From Cloacibacterium sp046296655 (GTDB taxonomy: Bacteria > Bacteroidota > Bacteroidia > Flavobacteriales > Weeksellaceae), in contig JBKBLE010000007.1 in the NCBI GenBank assembly GCA_046296655.1, positions 27,288-91,287 on the forward strand: 64,000 nucleotides of DNA. Reading direction: 5' to 3'. The notes beneath the pieces were generated by a model, which ran no database searches, was not told the DNA's origin, and saw only the letters and a list, made by a program, of their open reading frames with translations. Made by a program: the position numbers and the translations under genes. Positions 34,718 through 43,744 of this stretch are shown here, one piece after another (within the stretch, counting starts at the first letter, position 1; each line of letters opens with the position of its first letter).

Positions 34718-35356
34718 ATGATTTCTGAAATTTCTATCAATTTTGCTGGTGAACAATTGACGCTCAATCAATACCGAAGTATTTTTTGGGACAAAGAAAA
34801 ATCCTTGATTTTGTCTGATTTACATTTAGGAAAAACAGCACATTTCAGAAAAAACGGCATTGCTTTACCGAATGGTGTGATTGAAAAAGATTTAGAAAAT
34901 CTCCAAAAAGTAATCGAACATTATAAACCTGAACAGATAATCATTGTAGGTGATTTATTTCACGCAGAACTGAATTCTGAAATAGAAATTTTCAGAAAAT
35001 GGTTTGAGGATTTTAACACGATAAGATGGTTGCTCGTGAAAGGAAATCATGATAGATTTTCTAAAAAATTCGGAATGGAAGAAACTGAAATCTATGAAAC
35101 CGAAACTCTAATTTTCTCTCACGAAGCTTTAGATTCCCTTCAAAAACCACAAATTGGTGGACATATTCATCCTGGCGTTACATTGATGGCTCAAAACCGA
35201 CAAAAATTGAAATTTCCTTGCTTTTTAGTATCAGAAAATCAAATTATTTTGCCTGCATTTTCTCAATTTACAGGACTTGACACCAATTTTGAGAAAAAGC
35301 AAAATACCATTTTTAAAAAATTTATTATTACCGCTGAAAAGTTAATTGAATGGTAA
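34718..35356 (+). CDS. pdeM: ligase-associated metallophosphoesterase PdeM
   Basis: Calcineurin-like phosphoesterase/endonuclease. The metal-binding motifs occur in order: SDLHLGKTAHFR, VGDLFHAEL, KGNHDRFS and GGHIHPGV. 212 residues. It is 21 bases after the helicase and closes the Exo-ligase-Lhr-PdeM cluster. Relatives show single-strand DNA endonuclease activity, so the cluster may resect and reseal damaged DNA. Confidence 0.94.
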   Translation: MISEISINFAGEQLTLNQYRSIFWDKEKSLILSDLHLGKTAHFRKNGIALPNGVIEKDLENLQKVIEHYKPEQIIIVGDLFHAELNSEIEIFRKWFEDFNTIRWLLVKGNHDRFSKKFGMEETEIYETETLIFSHEALDSLQKPQIGGHIHPGVTLMAQNRQKLKFPCFLVSENQIILPAFSQFTGLDTNFEKKQNTIFKKFIITAEKLIEW

Positions 35357-35363
35357 AAAAAGC

Positions 35364-35379
35364 CCGCAATAAATTGCGG
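35364..35379 (-). terminator. terminator for the - strand FMN-binding gene
   Basis: CCGCAAT AA ATTGCGG, extended by AAGT/GCTT flanks; on the - strand it is followed by T7. May also help stop the repair cluster. Confidence 0.75.
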
Positions 35380-35402
35380 ACTTCGATATATATAAAGTGC
35401 TT

Positions 35403-35909
35403 CTAGATTGAAATTTGTCCTTCTACTCCATCACTGTTATCGGTTTTATTACCAGTAACAATCGCAGTAGCAAATGACAATAAAGAAACGAGTTTACCAG
35501 CTTTAGTATCCCAATAATAGACATCTTCTGGTGCAATTCTAAGAATAGAAACATTTGGGTCATCTTTTCCATCAAACCAAGCGTTGGCAAAAACACTCCA
35601 TTTTTCTTCTATTGTAGATTTATCATCATAGATAAACGCTTTGCCATAAACAGAAAGATATTCGCTGTCGCTATTATTCATAAAATAAAGTTGAACTCTA
35701 GGATCTCTTTCGATTTCCATATTTTTATTGCTTTCTTTACTCGAAATAAACCAAAGATTTCCTTCATCATCGCATTCTTGCAGACTCATCGGTCTAGAAT
35801 TGGATGGTAATTGGTCTAATTCGGTCACAAACATACACGTTCTCGCTTTTTCTGAAAGCTCTTTAAGCTTTTCTATAGCTTCTTTTTGAAATAAATTTTG
35901 GGTTGACAT
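35403..35909 (-). CDS. pyridoxamine-phosphate-oxidase-like general stress protein
   Basis: FMN-binding split-barrel protein of the pyridoxamine 5'-phosphate oxidase-like family, of the general stress protein 26 type. Motifs: PMSLQECDDEGNLWFISSKESNK and the WFDGKDDPNVSILRIAPEDVYYWD region, both typical. 168 residues, single domain. It heads no visible operon and precedes (upstream on the same strand) two other small proteins. Likely a flavin- or F420-binding reductase-like fold without known substrate. Confidence 0.9.
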   Translation of the reverse strand: MSTQNLFQKEAIEKLKELSEKARTCMFVTELDQLPSNSRPMSLQECDDEGNLWFISSKESNKNMEIERDPRVQLYFMNNSDSEYLSVYGKAFIYDDKSTIEEKWSVFANAWFDGKDDPNVSILRIAPEDVYYWDTKAGKLVSLLSFATAIVTGNKTDNSDGVEGQISI

Positions 35910-35951
35910 AAATTTTGTGATTTGGTGATTGTTATAATGTATTTGTGTTGT

Positions 35952-36509
35952 TTAATACGTTTTAATATTTAAAATTCCATTAAATCCTAAGAAAAGATTT
36001 CTGATTTTGTGATAAAAATTCAGCGTTTCTAGATTAATCATTTCGTTGGTTTCTTCTATTTCTGTAATAATTTTATTTCTCAGTCTTCTAATTGAAAAAG
36101 AATTAATTGCCAATCTTTTTTTGCTTCTATTCTTTCTTTCAATGAGCAATTGAGAACTCATCATCGGATTGAGATGAAAACTAATGATTTGTTCGTCTGG
36201 AAAATTGGTTTCTTCTAAATCTCTTATTTGAAACCAATCATAGCAAGTCGTTTTCTGATTTTCATCAGTAACGCAGATTCTAATCAGGTCGCCATTTTCT
36301 ATTTTTCCCGTTTTTTCTTCTCCATACTTGTTGCAGAGTTGAAAATTACAATGTTCCTTGTCTTTAACCAAGTTCCAATGCTCTACGTTATAGAGATTTT
36401 GTTTTAAATTTTTAAAAATTTCTTTAGCATTGTTGTCATTTTCTAGTAGAATTTCAGAAACAGAACTGCTTTTGGTTAAGGTAATTTGAGGATTTTTATT
36501 TTCGTTCAT
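35952..36509 (-). CDS. hypothetical protein
   Basis: 185 residues, not recognised. No signal peptide or membrane span. The central part has two Cys-containing strands (EHCNFQLCNKYGEE, RICVTDENQKTTCYDW), the C-terminal half is basic (ERKNRSKKRLAINSFSIRRLRNK) and helical, perhaps nucleic-acid binding. It lies 25 bases after the SpoIIAA-like gene and 42 bases before the stress-protein gene, so all three could be co-transcribed. Confidence 0.65.
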   Translation of the reverse strand: MNENKNPQITLTKSSSVSEILLENDNNAKEIFKNLKQNLYNVEHWNLVKDKEHCNFQLCNKYGEEKTGKIENGDLIRICVTDENQKTTCYDWFQIRDLEETNFPDEQIISFHLNPMMSSQLLIERKNRSKKRLAINSFSIRRLRNKIITEIEETNEMINLETLNFYHKIRNLFLGFNGILNIKTY

Positions 36510-36533
36510 AGCAAGAGTTTTTGATGTTAAAAA

Positions 36534-36908
36534 TTAAAGGTCAATTTGTTCCGAGGTCCATTTTACGGCTGTATCGTAATCTTTTTTATCAAATCCTTTA
36601 AACTCGCCAATCATAATTTTGCTAAAAATTTCTGTAAAATCTTGTACTATTTCAGAATCATAAACGATGGCAGCTCTGTTCCATTTGGTTAATGTTTTTA
36701 CGCCCAACATTGCATCTTGAAACCACGCTCCTGCTGTAAATTTGGATAGATCTGTTTCGATGACCAACATGTAATTCAATTTATCTTTATCCTCGATAAA
36801 TTTTTCTACTTCTGGCATTACTACGTCTATAAAATCTTTTGCTGAAACTTCGTCTGTGGCTAAAAATCCCACCATGTTATCTGGTAATTCTTTTATTCTA
36901 GTAATCAT
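36534..36908 (-). CDS. SpoIIAA/STAS-like protein
   Basis: 124-residue protein of the SpoIIAA-like (PF11964) family: the N-terminal MITRIKELPDNMVGFLATDEVSAKDF, the YMLVIETDLSKFTAGAWFQDAMLGVK middle and the KWNRAAIVYDSEI, GEFKGFDKKDYDTAVKW end are typical. These soluble proteins share the STAS/CRAL-TRIO fold; role unknown, often in stress contexts. First gene of a possible three-gene unit. Confidence 0.85.
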   Translation of the reverse strand: MITRIKELPDNMVGFLATDEVSAKDFIDVVMPEVEKFIEDKDKLNYMLVIETDLSKFTAGAWFQDAMLGVKTLTKWNRAAIVYDSEIVQDFTEIFSKIMIGEFKGFDKKDYDTAVKWTSEQIDL

Positions 36909-36993
36909 TACTTTTATTTTTTTGACAAATTTCAGAGATTAAGCTCCGAAACATATTACAGAATATTTAGGATAATTTATATAATTTTGTAAA

Positions 36994-37806
36994 ATGCAAT
37001 TTCAAGATTATTTCCACGCGTTTTCTGAAGCTTTAGCGACTATTTATTCCAAAGAAGAAAGCAGAATTCTTTACCGATATTTCTTAGAAGATTTTCAAGA
37101 AAGAAAAGTAGAAAATCTGGCTGTGGAATTTGAAAAAGCAACGAAAGAACTCAAAAAAGGTAAACCTTATCAACAGATTTTGGGATATACAGAATTTTAT
37201 GGAAATAGATTTTTTGTAGATGAAAACGTCTTAATTCCTCGTCCTGAAACAGAAGAATTGCTAGAATTGGCGATTTCAAAAATTAAAAATCTAAAATCTA
37301 AAATCCAAAATCTAAAATTATTAGACGTTGGAACAGGAAGTGGAATTATTCCGATTACTTTAAAAAAACATTTCCCAGATACGGAAGTTTTTGCAATGGA
37401 CATTTCCGAAAAAGCACTTGAAATTGCTCAAAAAAACGCAACATTTCATAAAACCGAAATTAACTTTATTCAAGCAGATTATCTGAACACAGACTTGACC
37501 GAAAAATATGATGTAATCATCTCTAATCCTCCTTACATTGGCATTGATGAAAATACGGAAATCGAAGATTCGGTAAAAGGTTTTGAACCGAATATTGCAC
37601 TATTCTCACCAACTCAAGATGCACTTATTTTCTACCGAAAAATAGCCAAAGATTGCGAAAAACACTTAAATGAAAACGGTTTATTTTTCCTTGAAATCAA
37701 TCAAAAATTAGGAAAAGAAACGCTCGAATTATTCAAAAATTTCTCAGAAAGCAAATTGGTAAAAGATTTATCTGGAAATGATAGGTTTGTGATGGGAAGA
37801 AAGTAA
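36994..37806 (+). CDS. prmC: peptide chain release factor N5-glutamine methyltransferase
   Basis: Methylates the GGQ Gln of release factors. The N-terminal helical domain ends with the QQILGYTEFYGNRFFVDENVLIPRPETEELLE block, followed by the SAM motif LDVGTGSGIIPI and the catalytic NPPY (ISNPPYIGI, about residue 178). 270 residues. Divergent from the SpoIIAA-like gene and followed by a palindromic terminator-like repeat. Confidence 0.96.
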   Translation: MQFQDYFHAFSEALATIYSKEESRILYRYFLEDFQERKVENLAVEFEKATKELKKGKPYQQILGYTEFYGNRFFVDENVLIPRPETEELLELAISKIKNLKSKIQNLKLLDVGTGSGIIPITLKKHFPDTEVFAMDISEKALEIAQKNATFHKTEINFIQADYLNTDLTEKYDVIISNPPYIGIDENTEIEDSVKGFEPNIALFSPTQDALIFYRKIAKDCEKHLNENGLFFLEINQKLGKETLELFKNFSESKLVKDLSGNDRFVMGRK

Positions 37807-37809
37807 TTT

Positions 37810-37839
37810 CTCTCGCTGATTAAGCAAATTTTGCAGATT
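37810..37839. repeat. GCAGATT-type dispersed repeat, third copy
   Basis: CTCTCGCTGATTAAGCAAAT then TTTGCAGATT, the same layout as 13686-13712. Confidence 0.65.
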
Positions 37840-37852
37840 ATTTATAATAAAA

Positions 37853-37874
37853 AAGTCGGACTAAAATCCGACTT
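37853..37874. terminator. hairpin of the GGACTAAA-TCC family after prmC
   Basis: AAGTCGGA / TCCGACTT with CTAAAA loop, followed by TACTATTTTT. Works as a prmC terminator and belongs to the TAAA-loop palindrome family. Confidence 0.7.
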
Positions 37875-37907
37875 ACTATTTTTAATTTTTGAATTCTTTA
37901 TTATAAA

Positions 37908-38549
37908 CTACCCAATTTTCTTCTTCACAAAAACTTGGTAACTCATGTAAATCAAAGGAAGGGACATCACAAGCAAATAAAATGCGTTATTCATGGCAAT
38001 TTCTGGCTCTAGTGCAACCGCATAAACCAATCCAAAAGCAGCGCCACCTAAATGCGCAGCGTGACCAATATTATCATGCGGTCTTGGGTTAAGCATCATG
38101 TAAACGGAATATCCAAAATACAAAGCTCCAAAAATATAACCAGGCAAGAAATTTACTTCAATTTCGTTAGGCGCATAAGCTACTGCTGCAAATAAAATCC
38201 CAGAAACGCCACCACTTGCTCCAATTGCCGAATACCAGCTTTGTCTTTTATACAAATACAAGGAAAATAAATTCCCAATAACAATTGAGCCTAAATATAC
38301 CAACAAAAATCCTGAAATACCATATACATATAAAACGATTGGCGCAAAGAAATACAGCGTCAACATATTAAAAAACAAATGTCCCCAATCTGCATGAAGA
38401 AATCCTGCAGAAAGCAGTCTGATGTATTCTTTTCGATTTTGTATCGCCGAAACATTGAACTTATATTTTTCAAAAAGTTGAATGTTTTGGAATCCCATAA
38501 TACTGATGATTACAGTTATGGCTATGATTATTAATAATATTGGATGCAT
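37908..38549 (-). CDS. rhomboid-family intramembrane serine protease
   Basis: Six-helix membrane protein of 213 residues with the rhomboid landmarks: AGFLHADWGHLFFNMLTLYFF (HxxxN), the catalytic Ser in IGASGGVSGILFAAVAY and the catalytic His in GHAAHLGGAAFGLVYA. It cleaves membrane proteins within the bilayer. It lies 11 bases downstream of parC on the same strand; this link is probably positional only. Confidence 0.95.
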   Translation of the reverse strand: MHPILLIIIAITVIISIMGFQNIQLFEKYKFNVSAIQNRKEYIRLLSAGFLHADWGHLFFNMLTLYFFAPIVLYVYGISGFLLVYLGSIVIGNLFSLYLYKRQSWYSAIGASGGVSGILFAAVAYAPNEIEVNFLPGYIFGALYFGYSVYMMLNPRPHDNIGHAAHLGGAAFGLVYAVALEPEIAMNNAFYLLVMSLPLIYMSYQVFVKKKIG

Positions 38550-38559
38550 ACTTTTTTAA

Positions 38560-41163
38560 TTATTCGTTATTTTCATCAATGGAGAATAAATCTCCGATTT
38601 GACCTTCTTCTGGAAATTCATTAACATCAGAATCTGCATTCGCTTCTTCACTTTCAGATTCCTCCGCTTCTGAAACTTCTTCTTCCAAAGGTTCTGGAAT
38701 AGTAATGTTAATAGATTTTACTTTTTCTTTGATAAACTGATTTCCGATGGCTTTAATACCTTTCACGGCGATAAATTCATCAATATTGATGATTTCTGGC
38801 TCTTTTTCTTTGCCTGATTTATCTTTCGGGAAGATAATTTCTGCAGTACAACCATCAGAAGTTCCCACAAATTCTATGAAAGATTTCGGATGTTCACTTG
38901 GCATAAAATGCTGAACATTTGTAGTGTTTTCCAGCAAGAAACGTTTGATGAAATAGATTCCTTTTTCACCATCAAAATAGATACACGTTATCGGCTGTTC
39001 TGGCTTCCATTTTTCGAGAATTAAATATTCATCATCAAAACGATTGAGCAAATCAAAAGTCACCAATTTGGCTTCACCATTTTGATTTATGGTTAATATC
39101 TTATCATCACCTTTGAAACTGCCTAATAAAGTACCTCTTCCGTCTGCATTCAGTCTGCGAACCGTATCATCAAACCAAATTTTTCTTGGAGCCAAAGTAG
39201 AAACACCTTCTTCTTTTAAATCAACTTTCTTCACAGCGTATTTGGTAACGAGATTTCCTCTGGAATCCCTTCCTTTAATCGCTAATTCTGAGAAATCAAT
39301 CTCAATTTTATTTTTTCTAACTCTAGAATTTGGTTTCAATAAAACAGTTACCTTTTCTGCTTCACCATTTGGATTGGCAGAAAAATACAATATTTCTGAA
39401 CCTTTTTTATCCGAAGCTAATTTGTAATCTGTATTTCTGGTAACACCCGTTACAGAAAAACGTTTCATGTAATAAGGTCCTTCTTTTCCTTCACGATAAA
39501 TCATATTGTAAACGGTACGTTTATCGCCTTTTTTGAAAACGCCAACATGTACAATATTTTTTCCGATAAAAGTTTTGGCTTCTACTTTTACCACTTTCAT
39601 GGTTCCATCTTTTTGGAAAGTGATGATGTCATCAATATCAGAACAATCAAAAACGTATTCGTCTTTTTTAAGCGAAGTTCCTATGAAACCTTCTTCTCTA
39701 TTGACATAGAATTTTTCGTTAGCCAAAACGACTTTGGTAGCATCGATGTTATCAAAAACTCTAAGTTCTGTTTTACGTTCTTTGTCTTTTCCGTATTTTT
39801 TCTGAATATTGGTAAAATAATCGATGGCATAAGCAATCAGATTCGCCAAGTGATGTTTCACTTGTTCAATTTTACCTTCTAAAGCAAGGATATTTTCTTC
39901 GGCTTTATCTCTATCATAACGAGAAATTCTCATGAAAGGAAGTTCCGTCAACTTGATGATATCTTCTACCGTAATAGCTCTCATCAGTTTTTTAATGAAA
40001 GGTTTCAGCGCTTTATCAATCGCTTCATAAACTTCTTCTTTAGAATTTTTACCTTTAATTTCTTGGTAAATTTCATTCTCAATGAAAATTCGCTCTAAAC
40101 TTGCAAAATGCCACTTTTCTTCGAGTTCATGGAGTTCTATTTCTAATTCTTTTTTGAGCAAAGAAACAGTGTGGTCTGTATTTCTTCTGAGAATTTCAGA
40201 AACCGAAAGAAACTCTGGTTTGTCGCCAACAATTACACACGCATTTGGTGAAATAGAAACTTCACAATCGGTGAAAGCGTATAACGCATCAATGGTTTTA
40301 TCGGGAGAAACGTCATTCGCTAAATGAATATTAATTTCTACCTTATCAGAAGTATTGTCTTCAATCTTTTTGATTTTGATTTTCCCTTTTTCGTTGGCTT
40401 TGATTACAGAATCAATTAAATCTCCTGTATTTTTAGAAAAAGGAAGCTCGGTAATGCAAAGCGTATTTTTATCTTTTTGAATAATTCTGGCTCTAGTACG
40501 GAGTTTTCCGCCACGTTGACCATCATTATAATTGCTTACATCTAATAAACCTCCCGTTTGAAAATCTGGATAGAGTTCAAATTTTTTACCTTTTAAATAA
40601 GCTACAGAAGCACTCAACAGTTCATTAAAATTATGAGGCATAATTTTGGTAGAAAGTCCTACCCCAATTCCTTCTACACCTTGAGCCAAAAGCAAAGGAA
40701 ATTTTACAGGCAAGTCAATCGGTTCATTATTTCTACCATCATAAGATTTGCTCCATTTTGTAGTTTTCGGGTTGAAAACCACTTCCAAAGCAAAAGGAGT
40801 TAATCTTGCTTCTATATATCTGGCTGCCGCTGCAGAATCTCCTGTATAGACATTTCCCCAGTTTCCTTGGGTATCAATGAGCAATTCTTTTTGGCCAATT
40901 TGCACTATCGCATCCGTAATAGAAGCATCACCATGAGGATGATATTTCATGGTATTTCCTACAATATTGGCAACTTTATTATATCTGCCGTCTTCTAATT
41001 CGCGCATAGAATGCATAATTCTACGCTGTACTGGCTTAAAACCATCATAAATAGACGGAATGGCTCTGTCTAAAATTACGTAGGAAGCGTAATCTAGAAA
41101 CCAATCTTTGTATAAACCTGATACTTTTTTTAAGGATTCTTCCTTGTGCTCGTGTCCTTCCAT
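38560..41163 (-). CDS. parC: DNA topoisomerase IV subunit A
   Basis: Type IIA topoisomerase breakage-reunion subunit. The N-terminal half has DYASYVILDRAIPSIYDGFKPVQRRI, the GDASITDAIVQIGQ region where quinolone-resistance substitutions fall, and the catalytic Tyr in AAAARYIEARLTP (near residue 117). The C-terminal beta-pinwheel is followed by an acidic tail (EEVSEAEESESEEANADSD). 867 residues. Two bases from the membrane protein gene upstream, in the order parE-orf-parC. Confidence 0.94.
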   Translation of the reverse strand: MEGHEHKEESLKKVSGLYKDWFLDYASYVILDRAIPSIYDGFKPVQRRIMHSMRELEDGRYNKVANIVGNTMKYHPHGDASITDAIVQIGQKELLIDTQGNWGNVYTGDSAAAARYIEARLTPFALEVVFNPKTTKWSKSYDGRNNEPIDLPVKFPLLLAQGVEGIGVGLSTKIMPHNFNELLSASVAYLKGKKFELYPDFQTGGLLDVSNYNDGQRGGKLRTRARIIQKDKNTLCITELPFSKNTGDLIDSVIKANEKGKIKIKKIEDNTSDKVEINIHLANDVSPDKTIDALYAFTDCEVSISPNACVIVGDKPEFLSVSEILRRNTDHTVSLLKKELEIELHELEEKWHFASLERIFIENEIYQEIKGKNSKEEVYEAIDKALKPFIKKLMRAITVEDIIKLTELPFMRISRYDRDKAEENILALEGKIEQVKHHLANLIAYAIDYFTNIQKKYGKDKERKTELRVFDNIDATKVVLANEKFYVNREEGFIGTSLKKDEYVFDCSDIDDIITFQKDGTMKVVKVEAKTFIGKNIVHVGVFKKGDKRTVYNMIYREGKEGPYYMKRFSVTGVTRNTDYKLASDKKGSEILYFSANPNGEAEKVTVLLKPNSRVRKNKIEIDFSELAIKGRDSRGNLVTKYAVKKVDLKEEGVSTLAPRKIWFDDTVRRLNADGRGTLLGSFKGDDKILTINQNGEAKLVTFDLLNRFDDEYLILEKWKPEQPITCIYFDGEKGIYFIKRFLLENTTNVQHFMPSEHPKSFIEFVGTSDGCTAEIIFPKDKSGKEKEPEIINIDEFIAVKGIKAIGNQFIKEKVKSINITIPEPLEEEVSEAEESESEEANADSDVNEFPEEGQIGDLFSIDENNE

Positions 41164-41165
41164 TA

Positions 41166-41666
41166 TTAACCTTGCGTTTTACCTTCTCTGTTTGCTTCTA
41201 TATTGGCCTTTATAATTTTTTTCAAAGAAAATTTTAAATCTTTGATTTCTTTATCCGTAAGATATGAGATGTCATACTTTAAAATAATTGCTTGATGATG
41301 CTCTTTTCTGCTTTTTATTTTAACAAAAAGTTTTTTAAAAAAAATAGCATTTACCACTTCATAAGAGAGAATTTTATACTTGGGAAACTCATCTCTAATC
41401 TCTTTGCTGAGGAAAGGAATAATATTTCGATTTTTAAAATTTACCGCCTCTCCATCACTGTCATACTCGAAAATCTGTCGGCCTCTCACCAAAAAAAGAA
41501 TGAGCAATACAACAGGAAGCAGGACAAATAAAACACTTTCGTTACCGAACATTGCCAATCTGGTTTTTTCTAAAATAAAACCAGCTAAACCTATCACAAT
41601 CAATACATTAATCAATGTAAGGACAAAATTATAAATAGGTATTCTACTTCTATTGCTTAATCTCAT
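41166..41666 (-). CDS. membrane protein of unknown function between parE and parC
   Basis: 166 residues. Two membrane spans in the first 70 residues (FVLTLINVLIVIGLAGFIL, ESVLFVLLPVVLLILFLV) and a basic soluble C-terminus that starts RQIFEYDSDGEAVNFKNRN, a pattern reminiscent of PH-like bacterial domains. It lies 24 bases after parE and 2 bases before parC, so co-transcribed with both topoisomerase IV genes. Not recognised beyond that. Confidence 0.8.
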   Translation of the reverse strand: MRLSNRSRIPIYNFVLTLINVLIVIGLAGFILEKTRLAMFGNESVLFVLLPVVLLILFLVRGRQIFEYDSDGEAVNFKNRNIIPFLSKEIRDEFPKYKILSYEVVNAIFFKKLFVKIKSRKEHHQAIILKYDISYLTDKEIKDLKFSLKKIIKANIEANREGKTQG

Positions 41667-41690
41667 TAGTTGGTTTTTAGTTTATTGTTT

Positions 41691-43571
41691 TTATAATGCG
41701 TCGTTCAGAACCTCTTTTTTATCAATATCTGGGTCTTCTACCACTAAGTTTTCCAAAATGAAAGTTTGTCTGTCTGGAGTGTTTTTACCCATGTAAAACT
41801 CTAACAAATCATTAATAGTGCTGTCTTTACCAATGACTACTGGTTCTAGACGAATATCTTTCCCTATGAAATGTTTAAATTCATCAGGTGAAATTTCTCC
41901 CAAACCTTTGAATCGTGTAATTTCTGGATTTTTGCCTAATTCGTTCAGTGCTTTCAATCGTTCTTCTTCAGAATAGCAATATCTGGTTTCCTTTTTATTT
42001 CTCACTCTGAAAAGTGGCGTTTGCAAAATGTACAAATGTCCATTTTTAATTAAATCAGGGAAAAACTGCAAGAAAAACGTAATCATCAACAATCGAATGT
42101 GCATTCCGTCTACATCGGCATCGGTAGCAATGATAACATGATTGTATCGCAAATCTTCTAAACTATTCTCGATGTTCAGTGCAGCTTGAAGAAGGTTAAA
42201 TTCTTCGTTTTCATACACAATTTTCTTGGTCAAACCATAGCAGTTCAAAGGTTTCCCTTTCAATGAAAACACCGCTTGAGTTTCTACATCTCTTGATTTG
42301 GTAATAGAACCAGAAGCAGAATCTCCCTCAGTAATGAAAATCATGGTTTCAGATTTTCTAGACGCTTTTTGGTCATTGTAGTGTTGTCTACAATCTCTCA
42401 ATTTTTTATTGTGAAGCGAAACTTTTTTCGCTCTTTCTCTCGCTAATTTTTGAATTCCCGAAAGTTCTTTTCTTTCTCTTTCAGAAATGATGATTTTTCT
42501 TAAAATTGCTTCGGCAACTTCTGGATTTTTGTGTAAAAAATTATCGAGTTTATTTTTTAAGAAATCAATAATAAAAGTTCTTACAGAAGGACCATTTGGA
42601 CCAATATCGTTAGAACCCAATTTGGTTTTGGTTTGAGATTCAAAAACAGGTTCCTCTACATTAATCGAAATAGCGGCAATAATAGATTTTCTAATATCTG
42701 CTGCTTCAAAGTTTTTATTAAAAAATTCTCTAATCGTTTTTACATACGCTTCACGGAAAGCATTAAGGTGAGTACCACCTTGCGTAGTGTTTTGTCCGTT
42801 TACGAAAGAAAAATACGTTTCGGTTTGTGATTTATCAGAATGAGTGATGGCAACTTCTATATCTTCTTCTTTGATGTGAACAATCGGATACAAAATTTCG
42901 CCTTCTAATTCTTCTTCCAATAAGTCTTTTAATCCGTTTTCAGAGTAATACGTTTCTCCGTTAAAGATAATTTTAAGACCCGGATTCAGATAAGCATAAT
43001 TGCGAAGCATTCTTTCGATGTACTCTTTTCTGAATTTAAAATGCGTGAAAATACTGTTATCAGGGATGAATGAAATTTCGGTTCCGTTTCTGTCTGAAGT
43101 ATCGGTTTCAGGATGGTTTTCGGTGATGTTTCCTTTAGAAAACTCTGCCACTTTCATTTTTCCATCACGGAATGAGCGCACTCTAAAATAATCTGAAAGT
43201 GCATTTACCGCTTTAGTACCCACACCATTAAGACCTACAGATTTTTTGAAAGCTTTAGAATCATATTTACCACCTGTATTCATTTTAGAAACCGCATCTA
43301 CTACTTTTCCTAAAGGAATACCACGACCATAATCTCTGATGGTAACTTTACCTTCATCTAATTTAATTTCGATTCTTTTTCCATATTTCATACGGAATTC
43401 ATCGATAGAGTTATCAATGATTTCCTTTAACAAAATATAAATCCCATCATCTGCAGAAGAACCGTCTCCTAGTTTCCCAATATACATACCAGGACGAAGA
43501 CGAATGTGTTCCTGCCAATCGAGCGTTCGTATGTTTTCTTCTGAATAATTTACCTGTAGATTCTCACTCAT
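41691..43571 (-). CDS. parE: DNA topoisomerase IV subunit B
   Basis: ATPase subunit. The GHKL fold has IIDNSIDEFRMKYG, IRDYGRGIPLGKV and VGLNGVGTKAVNALS; the Toprim part has EGDSASGSITKSRD and IIATDADVDGMHIRLL. 626 residues. Starts the parE-orf-parC operon. The HTTQGGTHLNAFREAY type loop is NGQNTTQGGTHLNAF. Decatenates replicated chromosomes together with ParC. Confidence 0.96.
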   Translation of the reverse strand: MSENLQVNYSEENIRTLDWQEHIRLRPGMYIGKLGDGSSADDGIYILLKEIIDNSIDEFRMKYGKRIEIKLDEGKVTIRDYGRGIPLGKVVDAVSKMNTGGKYDSKAFKKSVGLNGVGTKAVNALSDYFRVRSFRDGKMKVAEFSKGNITENHPETDTSDRNGTEISFIPDNSIFTHFKFRKEYIERMLRNYAYLNPGLKIIFNGETYYSENGLKDLLEEELEGEILYPIVHIKEEDIEVAITHSDKSQTETYFSFVNGQNTTQGGTHLNAFREAYVKTIREFFNKNFEAADIRKSIIAAISINVEEPVFESQTKTKLGSNDIGPNGPSVRTFIIDFLKNKLDNFLHKNPEVAEAILRKIIISERERKELSGIQKLARERAKKVSLHNKKLRDCRQHYNDQKASRKSETMIFITEGDSASGSITKSRDVETQAVFSLKGKPLNCYGLTKKIVYENEEFNLLQAALNIENSLEDLRYNHVIIATDADVDGMHIRLLMITFFLQFFPDLIKNGHLYILQTPLFRVRNKKETRYCYSEEERLKALNELGKNPEITRFKGLGEISPDEFKHFIGKDIRLEPVVIGKDSTINDLLEFYMGKNTPDRQTFILENLVVEDPDIDKKEVLNDAL

Positions 43572-43717
43572 ATATTTCCTGCTTTACCTCGTGAAAGTTA
43601 ATTAAAACCAATAACTCACAAATTTAACGAAACTAAATTTATGGAAGAAATTTTGTGGAAAAGTTTTTTTGAGCGAGAATTTATCATACATCAATGCTAT
43701 CACATTCAAACTAAACT

Positions 43718-43725
43718 ATATTTGT
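43718..43725 (+). promoter_or_regulatory. -7 box for the DsbA-like gene
   Basis: TATATTTG, 19 bases before ATG 43745, matches TAnnTTTG; no -33 TTG visible. Confidence 0.55.
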
Positions 43726-43744
43726 AGCTCAAATTAGAAAAATT

